A DNA stretch of 64,000 bases. It comes from Hymenoscyphus infarciens (Eukaryota; Ascomycota; Leotiomycetes; Helotiales; Helotiaceae). The notes beneath the pieces are model-generated. The model was given only the letters and a program-made list of their open reading frames with translations, made no database searches and was not told the DNA's origin. The stretch spans positions 1 through 64,000 of the forward strand of contig LLCB01000062.1 of the NCBI GenBank assembly GCA_001414345.1, written 5' to 3'. A program made the translations under genes and the position numbers. This document shows positions 34,567-43,830 of the stretch, piece by piece (positions within the stretch are counted from its first letter, which is position 1; the number at the start of each line of letters is the position of its first letter).

Positions 34567-35663
34567 TATCTTCGTGTCGAGTTCGTGATGAAGTTTGATG
34601 TCGAGGAGTTGTGGAGAAGCAAGAAAACTCAGATATATACAGTCAACAATGAGCTTCTGGCACGCGAACTAGTTGCCGCTTTAAAATCAAAGGTGAATGC
34701 CTCTTCCTTCAACCCACCAATTGTTGTCGTCGTCGCTCCTCACTTAAGCGAATAACCCCATTTCCAACCTTCACCACCACATCCTTCAACATAAATGGCC
34801 AACTAGCAGTGGGTCCACACACAAATCCCCCCACCCCACAATACCTCTCAAATCTCGAATATGGATATACAACAATAAGAGCTTTGTCCAACAACAAGAA
34901 GAGGAAGTTGTTGGGGGCGCTGGTCAAATCGGACGAAGCTTCCATAGCACTGAGGATTGAATTTGGTAGGCTCACTTCTGAATCTTCACTTTTTTTGCCT
35001 TTTCTTCTTCTTCTTCTCGTATCGAGTTCACCAAGTTTCTTTTCCTTTTTTTTTCCTTTTACGAAATACAATCAAGTTCCTAGTCCATGGTTCACATAAG
35101 CGATTTGCCTTTCAACAACAACTTGCGCTTTTTTAATTAGTGTAGGACCCCTAGCTTCACCGCTAGATGGAGAAGTTCTAGTGACGATGGATTTTGTATA
35201 GTGTTGTTGTACGTTGCTGTTGCTATATCGATAGTATCCCCCCTCCCCACCCGCCGCCCTTCTTTATGGCTTTTTCCCCCGTACATATATATTCCAGTGT
35301 AAAGGCCAACGGCATTCTAATGCCACGATGTCGACCTTTCTATTAAAACCATCTCAACATTGGTACCTTATTTGCGGGCCATGTTACTGTCAAAATATCA
35401 GGTAAAGCACGAGAATTGCGTTTAGAGCGGATTATTTGTCGTTGCAAGGGAAGAACAATCCAAGATGTGAAGCTTTCATATTTTGTCATCATAGTAAGTT
35501 CACCGACTCACATTGTCCCATTGACTATATCTTTCCACGACTGACTCATCTCCATTCAAACTCTCTACCCCCAATTTTTGGTACTGTACACCACGTAAAC
35601 CCCCAAAACAACCTTCTGAACGCCAATGTTTACATATTAAATATTACAGTTACGGTTGTACCA
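34567..35663. other. Intergenic spacer
   Basis: 1.1 kb upstream of the repeat protein and downstream of the acid phosphatase. Short low-complexity frames on both strands (Arg/Lys- or Phe-rich, from a CTT/TTC-rich tract near 34980-35060) do not look like genes. No RNA gene seen. Confidence 0.5.
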
Positions 35664-37070
35664 CTAGAGCTCATCTCTCTTCTCGTCGTTCTGACACACG
35701 GCATCAAAATCCCCATACTCATTCATACCTAATTGAATAATCTCGGTGAAACGGTCGAAGTTGCAACTAGCACCCGGTCCGTCCTGACATTGTGGAATCG
35801 GTCTCGGTGCACTATTTGCGATTATTCGGATATATTCTCTGTTATCACCTGGGTCGAGGGAAACGGCATTGCAGGTGAGTTTCTCAATTCCCACGTGTCC
35901 TAGAAATGGTATGAGTTCTGCCATGCGCCATGAGCGACTCCAATTCACACGATCCAGAGGAAATTCTTCCGCGTGGGAATTTGAGGAATTGAAAAGCCCA
36001 AGGGCGGTGGCGATGAAAGGAGGGACTTCTCGGTGCGTGAAACTTAGGAAGAAACGTTGACCGTCGTCGTCGGGGATTTCGTCAGCGCCACCATCGTGTA
36101 CTGGAGCGTGGAATTTGGACATCAAGTTCGAAGTCGTGTTAAGCCATGGGAAACCGAGATATGGAGAGAGTGGGTTGCCGTGACCGACCATTAGGGAGTA
36201 CTTCATATCCCACGCGTACTCGTAGGACATCCATTCATTATCCGTAAATACATCGCATATCAGGGATTTCTTCCCGAGAATGGCGGATTCGTAACCACAA
36301 AGTTGTTGCATACCCATGATATCTGTCTGCTCCAACTCAACAGGCGAATATCTCTGCAGACGTCCAATTATTGGCGGGGTATAAGATGACATGAAAGTCT
36401 TCAGTTCATCATTCCCAGGTTCTTTTGAGAATGCATTACAAGCCTTATGTGGTAACTGCGAATGGAAGGAAGACTTGTTATCCGCAGTCATCTCCACAAT
36501 CTCCACCTCCTGCGGAAAAACCCTCACAAATGCCTTCGCTGTATCCCGTGTCCGTGATTTCTTATCCGTATATATCCTCCTCGTCGTAGGAACCAGCTTT
36601 GGGTATCTCGAGAGTAAATGCTTCCCAACTTTCTTCGAGTCTTTAATTCCTTGTGGTGTTATTTCCTCCAATTGATTGTCGGGATCTGGTATTGGTGTCT
36701 TCCATTTGTTGAAGAAGGCTAATGGACCTGTCCATCCTTTTCGCCTTTTCCCTGAGGAAGTGGTGATTGTGGTGTCGAGTTTCTTGAGGAAGGGCTCGAT
36801 GTATCGCTCGTAATCGTCGTCGTTGGCATAAATCGCAGCGTGTCGAATGAGGTATGATGCTGCTGTTACTTCGCAGTCTTGGGGTGCTGCATGGTCGAGG
36901 CCGGAACCGATTGCGTCGAAATAAGGACTGATGCCCGGTAGATGAAGTAAAGAGTTGAATTCGTAGTTTTCGGAATGCGACTGGGGGAAGAGGGGTATTT
37001 GAGCGGAGTAGACAGAGCCGGTGAGTTGGAAAGCTAGAATAGCTGCAACCAATTGTCTGGACTGGATCAT
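35664..37070 (-). CDS. Histidine acid phosphatase (phytase/MINPP-like), ER-type C-terminus
   Basis: Intronless, 468 aa, ATG at 37070. An N-terminal signal peptide of about 22 residues is followed by a histidine phosphatase (branch 2) domain. The catalytic motif is L-I-R76-H77-A-A-I-Y-A-N-D, with Ala where RHGxRxP phytases have Gly; the nucleophile His is present. The distal acid-base motif is S-F-T-H346-R-E, resembling the HAE form of multiple inositol-polyphosphate phosphatases more than the HD form of classical fungal phytases. Substrates should be phosphomonoesters such as inositol phosphates. The protein ends K-R-D-E-L. A terminal RDEL is close to the KDEL/HDEL retrieval signal, so it may stay in the endoplasmic reticulum rather than be secreted. 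Cys residues and N-glycosylation sequons (N-x-S/T) fit a secretory-pathway enzyme. Confidence 0.88.
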   Translation of the reverse strand: MIQSRQLVAAILAFQLTGSVYSAQIPLFPQSHSENYEFNSLLHLPGISPYFDAIGSGLDHAAPQDCEVTAASYLIRHAAIYANDDDYERYIEPFLKKLDTTITTSSGKRRKGWTGPLAFFNKWKTPIPDPDNQLEEITPQGIKDSKKVGKHLLSRYPKLVPTTRRIYTDKKSRTRDTAKAFVRVFPQEVEIVEMTADNKSSFHSQLPHKACNAFSKEPGNDELKTFMSSYTPPIIGRLQRYSPVELEQTDIMGMQQLCGYESAILGKKSLICDVFTDNEWMSYEYAWDMKYSLMVGHGNPLSPYLGFPWLNTTSNLMSKFHAPVHDGGADEIPDDDGQRFFLSFTHREVPPFIATALGLFNSSNSHAEEFPLDRVNWSRSWRMAELIPFLGHVGIEKLTCNAVSLDPGDNREYIRIIANSAPRPIPQCQDGPGASCNFDRFTEIIQLGMNEYGDFDAVCQNDEKRDEL

Positions 37071-38373
37071 GACAGCTAGATTCCGAGTATCCGAGTATAT
37101 TCCAAGTTAACTGCAGGTGAGGGCAGAAATGTCGAGTGAGAAAATTGCGATACTCCGTTTGCGCATCAATGACATCATGTGCGGCGTTCCTGCCAAGCAT
37201 CAGGTTGTGGGGGCAATGTCTCCCAACCTCAGGCCTGATAATGCTTAAGCTTCTTCATAACGCGTCAAGAGCGAGGAGACGCGTCTTTGGCGTCTTTGGT
37301 CGAAATTACTGATTATGTAAGTTTTCCCTTGGGGAACATTGTTGCCAGCCGAGTCAGAAGGAGTTTGGTGGAGTGTCTCTGCCTTTCCTTTTCCTCCTAC
37401 TTTTCTCGTACCTAGGTACCTGTCTTCCTCCTTTCTACTTTCTCGCATGTTGATCCTACTACCCATGGCATGTTTGTGGTGGAGCATTGAATTTGGTCGA
37501 AATTTACCGCTGCAAATGCTATGGCTTCACGGAAGTCAACTCGCGCATTCCTAGCCTCTCTCTATTCGATCCTTTTCAAGTTGATATCTTGTCTGTGGAA
37601 ACTTGGAATTCGAATTAAAGGTAGAGTCCCACCCACGTCGCTCCATTCCTCCCCCATCATTGAGTGTTACGGAGTACTCCAACTGGGGTTCCCGTATGCT
37701 TTGAGCGGACAAATCTCGGGAGTGGGGTAATAGGTTTGGATGAGTTTGGGGTTACCAGTACGATGCTTGATTGGAAAGTGGGATTTGGGATCTATAGAGA
37801 AGCTTCGATACCCGACATGTCATCTTCTATCGAGTCAGCTGATTCTACCCTTCATTGGAATCGTTGCTGTAAAAGGTTGGACGGCGGTAATAATGAATTG
37901 AGCTCTTGAAGCTATCGGCAAGTGGCAAGTTAGAAATCACATAATCTCAACCTACCCCATTTACAATGGCTAACCTTTGCCAGCTCCAACCTCTATCTTC
38001 TCCACTCCTCTCCACCGCCTCTGCAGCACCCATCTCCCGGACATATACCGATGCCGGATCTCGGAAATGCTGCCCTCCTTAGCTAACCACCCCTCTACAG
38101 TACCACTGCAAAAATTTGATGTGCAGTAGTACTTCTACCTTCAAATTCGCCATTGCGCTCGTTAACTCGCCTTGGCTGGTTCTTGGCCTACGCGGAGCCC
38201 CAAAACTTAATAGCAATAGCACCGAAATACTGCCAAACTGACATCAAATGACATCCCATTCCTGGGGTATTCGGTAAGTTGTGGACCGGGTTGAAAGTAT
38301 ATATAACTTCGTGGACGGCTCAGTTATGTTATATCGGGTCAAGTCAAATTCACTTTTTGGCCAGGACGTTACG
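37071..38373. other. Divergent intergenic region between acid phosphatase and beta-glucosidase genes
   Basis: The two genes point away from each other, so this 1.3 kb holds both promoters. No convincing small gene. A TATA-like sequence sits close to the beta-glucosidase start. Confidence 0.55.
38298..38306 (+). promoter_or_regulatory. TATA-like element of the beta-glucosidase gene
   Basis: TATATATA about 70 bp upstream of the ATG at 38374, in otherwise mixed sequence. Position fits a core promoter; no transcript start is known. Confidence 0.35.
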
Positions 38374-40846
38374 ATGAGGTCTTCAGTATTTTCCGCCGCT
38401 GTTGCGACTTTGTTGTTTGGAAAGGCTCAAGCTGGTTGGACAAATGTTAGCGAGGTGCCACTCTATGGACTTAGTCCTCCAGTCTATCCAACTCGTATGT
38501 CCAATCTTCCCTCTACTTTGCATATCATTTGCTCACAATTTCATAGCATTAGGAAAGGGTAGAACCTCACCAGAATGGGCCGCAGCTTACGAAAAGGCAA
38601 ATGCCTTCGTTGCTCAACTCACTCTTGAAGAAAAAGTCAACATCACCATGGGATTCGACGACGACGTTTGCGTTGGCAACACCGGCTCCGTTCCACGTCT
38701 TGGATTCAAAGGTCTCTGTCTTGAAGATGCACCAGCTGGTATTCGTGGTCCAGATTTTGTCTCTGCTTTCCCGGCTGGAATGCATCTAGGTCAGACTTGG
38801 GATAAAAAGTATATGTACGAGTACGGAAAAGCTCTCGGAGAAGAGTATTACGGAAAAGGTGTCAATGTTGCTCTTGGACCCGTCGGGGGCCCTATGGGTC
38901 GTATTGTGAGAGCTGGAAGGAATTGGGAAGGTCCTGGTCCGGATCCTTATCTTGTTGGTATTGTGATGGGAGAACAGGTCAAGGGAATGCAAGGCGCTGG
39001 TGTGATTGCTTGTTCCAAGGTAAGTCATGCATCTCTCTCATAATAAACGTCTGCTAACCTCCCACAGCATTTCCTTCTTAACGAGCAAGAATGGAGACGT
39101 CTTCCAAATCAACTTGGAGAGTCTGTTTCTTCCAACGTCGATGATTTGACTGCGCATGAGCTTTATGCTTGGCCATTCATGAATGCTCTACGAGCGGGAA
39201 CTGGGGCCATCATGTGTTCTTATCAACGAAGTAACAACTCGTATGCATGCCAAAATTCCAAACTTCTCAACGGTATCCTAAAGACCGAACTTGGATTCGA
39301 GGGGTTTGTTGTCTCTGATTGGGCAGCCCAGCAATCAGGGGTCGCCACAGCCAACGCAGGTCTTGATCTCGTTATGCCTGATGGGGGTTATTGGGGAAAG
39401 AACTTGACCCAAGCCATTAACAATGGCTCTGTTACTGCTGATCGTCTCGATGATATGGTCACAAGAACTATGGTATGTTTTTTTTGTCTTTTAGACACTT
39501 CTCATTCCCCTAAATCGATTCGAACATGAACCAACTCCAAAATCTCCATTTAGGCTTCATTCTACTTCCTCGATCAAAATGGAACTTTCCCAGAAGCCTC
39601 AATTTACCCAGCCACTGTTCAACACCCAATCCTCGATGTCCGTGGAGATCACGACAAAGTTATCCGAAAGATTGGAGCGGCTGGTCACGTTCTCGTCAAG
39701 AACGTCAACAACACCCTTCCCCTCAAAACACCACGTTTCGTGTCCATCTTCGGATATGACGCTGAAGTCAAACCCGCCCCATGGACCAACCCCCTTCGTT
39801 ACGGAGGCGGGTATGAAGTAAACTTCGGCTGGAACACCTTCAACGGAACCCTCATCGTCGCAGGAGGATCCGGTTCCAACAGTCCCCCTTACGTTATCTC
39901 CCCCCTAAAAGCAATCCAAGACCGCGTCATCGCCGACCGAGGAATCCTCCGCTGGGATCTCTATTCTGAAAACCCAACCCCAGAAGCAAACACCGAAGTC
40001 TGTCTCGTATTCATCAACGCCTACGCATCCGAATCCTTCGATCGTACCTCCCTCACAGATACATTCTCCGATAATCTTGTCTTGAACGTTGCATCGAAAT
40101 GTCCCAACACTGTTGTCGTCGTTCATTCCGCGGGTCCTAGAGTAGTAGACGCCTGGATCGAACACGAGAACGTCACAGCCGTCATCTTCGGTGGACTCCC
40201 AGGTCAAGAATCAGGACATGCTTTGGTTGATGTTCTTTACGGTGATGAGAACTTCAGCGGGAAGTTGATCCATACCATCGCCAAGAAGGAAGAGGATTAC
40301 GGGGCTCTCCTCAATGCAACTATTTCTTTCGATGCCTTTCCTCAAGATAATTTCACGGAGGGTGTGTATATCGATTACCGGGCTTTCGATAGGGATGGTA
40401 TTGAGCCCAGATTTGAGTTTGGCTTTGGACTTTCTTATACTACTTTCGAGTATGGGGATCTTGCTATTGCGCCGCTGGAAATTGGTAACAAGGGGGAATA
40501 TCCTGATCCTGAGATTGCTATTATTCAAGGTGGACATCCGGAGCTCTGGGATGTATTGTATAATATTACGGCTACTGTTACGAATACGGGGAGTGTTAAG
40601 GGAGCTGAGGTTGCCCAATTGTATTTGGGCATTCCTGGTGCGCCTGTCAGACAATTGAGGGGATTTGAGAAGCTTGAGCTTGCTGTTGGGGAGAAGGGAG
40701 ATGTTACATTTGGGGTTACGAGAAGAGATTTGAGTGTTTGGGATGTGGTTGCTCAGCAGTGGAAGTTGCAGCTGGGAGTTCGCTACACAGTTGAGGTGGG
40801 AGCCAGCAGTAGGGATCTAAAGATCAAGGGGAGCATTGATTTGTGA
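38374..40846 (+). CDS. Secreted GH3 beta-glucosidase
   Basis: Exons 38374-38494, 38547-39019, 39068-39472 and 39554-40846 join in frame to 763 aa; the three GT-AG introns are 52, 48 and 81 nt. The ATG at 38374 is chosen because it starts directly with a signal peptide (M-R-S-S-V-F-S-A-A-V...A-Q-A); an upstream in-frame ATG would add a non-hydrophobic leader. Family GH3 landmarks: the L-C-L-E-D-A-P-A-G-I-R block, K-H-F-L-L-N-E-Q-E formed across the second splice, and the nucleophile Asp282 in V-V-S-D-W. A glucan-binding (alpha/beta)6 sandwich and a C-terminal fibronectin III-like domain follow (region of V-A-Q-L-Y). It should release glucose from cellobiose or other beta-glucosides outside the cell. 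Many N-x-S/T sequons. Confidence 0.92.
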
Positions 40847-40977
40847 GCACTTTAAGGTGTGTAATACCCGGGCTCAACGAGAACCCTATTTATCGCGGAC
40901 ACTCCTTCGAGGTTGAACATAACATGGCAAAATCTCCTATCTTTCTATCTCTTCAATCTATTGAACACCTCAAACTT
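40847..40977. other. Short convergent 3' spacer
   Basis: 131 bp between the stop codons of the beta-glucosidase (+) and monooxygenase (-) genes; their 3' ends probably overlap. No further feature seen. Confidence 0.6.
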
Positions 40978-42639
40978 CTACAACCCCTTCTTCCTTAACT
41001 CCTCAACCGCACCCTCATAATTCTTCTCCGCATACTCCTCAGCATTGAACTTCAACAACCACTCCTCCCGCTGCAACTTCACACTCTCGGGATCTTTCTT
41101 GACTTCCTCCCAATCCGCCTTATGCCACCTATCTCTAGTCGTCTCCCCCGTCTTCTGCGCCTTCAACACCCTCTCATACCTCAACTTCTCAAAAGCACTC
41201 AGAGCCTCCTGAACTTCCCCCCCACAACGGGCGAGACAAACACCCAGTGTGGTCCCATCCTCAAGTGCTTGAGAGGCTCCTTGAATTGAGGTGGGAAGGA
41301 AAGGGTGGGCTGCATCGCCTATTAGGGCGATGCGGCGGAGGGGGGAGACCCAGTTTGGGAGGGGGTCGCGGTAGACTAGTTTCCAGTCTATTACTGGGTC
41401 GGGAGTTGCGTCGATTATTTTGTGGATTATGGGGTCCCAGCCTTGGAGGTTCTTTTTTGCGGCTGAGAGAGGGGCGTAGGTTTGCCAGGATTCTTCGATG
41501 TCTGCGTCGTCCTGGAAATTGGTTAGGGCGAGAGGAGAGGGGATGGGGATGGGGATGGGGAAGGGGATGTACTTTGTGTGTGCAGACCCAGCTAAAATCT
41601 CGACCGCGTTTTGGGGTTGCGACTATGAAGTGGATGTCCTCGCCTATTCTCTTCGTTAGCCTCTCTCACCTCTCGACATCCTAATAAAGCACACTCACCA
41701 ATCCACTGCAACAAGTTAGCACATAATTTGCTCATCGAATTCAGGAGAACCGAGGAGCATTCGAATCCCCTCAACCACAAAGAATGGGAGTTCGAAAAAT
41801 GAAACAGAGGAAAAGGTTACTTACAGTAACAATTTCATCCGGATTCTCAAAAACAAAACTCAGCTCCGGATCATCCTTCAACCTCCCCACCTCAAACCAC
41901 GCCCTATAAACCGCATACCCACTACTCTTAGGCTTATCCTCATACCCCAGCACAATCGTCCTCCCAGTACTACGCACCCCATCCGCCGCAAGCACAACAT
42001 CCGCAACAAACCTCTCCCCATTAGCCACCACCCCCGCCTCCTCCTCTGTTTCAAAATAATCCGTCACCTTATGTCCTAATCGTATCTCGATTCCAACCTC
42101 TTTCGCATATTCGAATAAAGCGGTGTGGATCTCGCCTCGGTGTCCGTTGTAGTTTGCTCCATAATTTTTCTCTTCTTCGGCCCAGGATTGTCGGAGGAGA
42201 ACGAGACCTTGCGGGTTCTTGATTACGATTTCGTTTGTGGCGTGGCAGATTTCGGAGAGGCGGCGGGTGAAGTCTGGCCAGGAAGAGAAGATGTGGGATG
42301 CGTTGGGCCCGAAGGATATTACATCCCCGAGGGGTTTAATGGTTGTGTATGATTCTAGGACTAAAACTTCGTGGCCTTTCCGATAGCATTCTAAGAGGTG
42401 TGTCTTAGCCCTTTGACCTTTTGATTTTGTGAGGGGAGTGGGTGGGAGCTGGGGAGGACTGAATGCCTGGTGAAATTGGAGAGGAAAGGGAGTGAGATGT
42501 CAATTTGCTTTGACGGGGTGGAATGAGAGGAGGTGGGATCAGAATCCAACTTACCCAGCGCAGCCGACAGACCAGCGAAACCAGTTCCCACAATGAGGAC
42601 TTTTATCCCTGTGTCTCGTTCTCGTTTGAAAAACGCCAT
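40978..42639 (-). CDS. FAD-dependent monooxygenase (salicylate-hydroxylase-like)
   Basis: Exons on the - strand are 42639-42555, 42390-41825, a 7-nt exon 41705-41699, 41643-41573 and 41511-40978, giving exactly 420 aa. A group A flavoprotein hydroxylase. The FAD-binding G-x-G-x-x-G is V-G-T-G-F-A-G-L near residue 17, preceded by a basic N-terminus. The mid motif is L-A-A-D-G-V-R-S, and the ribityl-binding motif G-D-A-A-H-P-F-L-P is followed by Q-G-A-S-Q-A-L-E-D-G. Such enzymes use NAD(P)H and O2 to hydroxylate aromatic rings; the substrate is not predictable. The C-terminus is a charged helix with no membrane segment. Intron 1 (164 nt) and intron 2 (119 nt) are longer than the other two (55, 61 nt). 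No biosynthetic core gene is nearby. Confidence 0.85.
41539..41566 (+). repeat. GGGGAT tandem repeat with G-quadruplex potential in a monooxygenase intron
   Basis: Five runs of four G spaced by two bases on the + strand. It fills nearly half of a 61-nt intron of the monooxygenase gene, so the transcript carries CCCCAT repeats and the template strand carries the G runs. Confidence 0.7.
41699..41705 (-). other. 7-nt microexon of the monooxygenase gene
   Basis: TGGATTG on the - strand. The upstream acceptor is CTAAC...TTGCAG and the downstream donor GTGAGT. Including it gives W-I-G-E-D-I-H-F and keeps frame. Skipping it would shift the frame of the next exon. Confidence 0.7.
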
Positions 42640-43830
42640 TTCTTCTTCTGCTGGGCTTTCTTTTTTTGCTTTGATAATGGGGTTTCTCCGCCCTATCTAC
42701 TTCTCCATCTCATGTCAGTTTCTACGTACTCTCAACAACCCTTCCACATTCTCTTCTTCCTCACTGCCGAAATATCACAATCGTGGTGCTATATTCCTGT
42801 CAGATTCTTTTCTATTCGATAAGAAGTGCAAAGAGTGTGGAGGAGTGCATACTTAACAGGAGTGAGATATGGGATGATTTCGGTACTCTTTGGCCAATGT
42901 GGAGAGGACCCCACACACCCCGCTTTTGAGAGCTTCAGGGGATCCATGTTGTTGACCCCTCTTTCTCACTCAGACTGTCAGCGTGCAGAAGTATAGCGCC
43001 ATGAGGGTCTTGGGATGGAGTGGGGTTTTTGGACATGGGAGATGTGTTGAGGTGTTGCGCTTAGATTGGGTTACTTGCTCGCTTAATACTGGGGAGGAAG
43101 TTTTTTCGAGCGACGAACGTACGAGGTTTTTGAGATATCCCCTCGATGTCCGATATCGAAGTTCAAACAGCGTGCAAGCAGAAGGGCATCGTATCAATGG
43201 TTGCTTCTTGCAAGCTTAGTTCTTTGACCTGCGGTTTGATGCGCGGGCATCACTGGCTACATTTTGCTGTGGAGACACGGTTTGAACATCGATAACGGAC
43301 TTGGAAGAGATACCGTGGTCTATTGGTCAAACCCTTCATGTTCTGACAGTCCTTTGGGTAGTTTCTCGCTTAGATGAACGACTTATGCAATGCTGACTTC
43401 AAGTGAAGAACTTGCTCTATCCACATTGCTCACAAATATCATGGATGCTCAGAAATTTATTATTTCGAGTAAATTGCATTATAAACAAGAGAAGATAAAT
43501 ACCAAGTCATCTCATAAGCGCATCTATCCAAAAATTAAAGTTACATACTCTTATTTAAAGTTCCATGGTCAATACGCGTGGGCCAATCCAACCCTGAAAC
43601 AAACCCCCACCCCAGTAGGAGGAATTTCTCTCCCTGTATGTCTTTCATTTGTACTCTGTTTCCGTCCACTCTTAGCCTCGAGATCTCCTGTACTTGGAGC
43701 TGTGAAGCTGTGATTTTCCTTTATTTATCTCATTTGTGCTGTTTCTTCCTCCATTCTCAGGCTCGGGGCTTCCAAGACTCATTCTGTAAGACGTAAACCC
43801 CTCGTATCGCTAAAGGCGACGGACTTTGTC
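42640..43830. other. Intergenic spacer
   Basis: 1.2 kb upstream of the monooxygenase and downstream of the UBA-kinase. Small frames on both strands have no motif or splice support. Confidence 0.5.

Noticed and set aside
34709..35071. Arg/Lys-rich frame on the - strand
   Set aside because: Created by a CTT/TTC-rich low-complexity tract; no domain.
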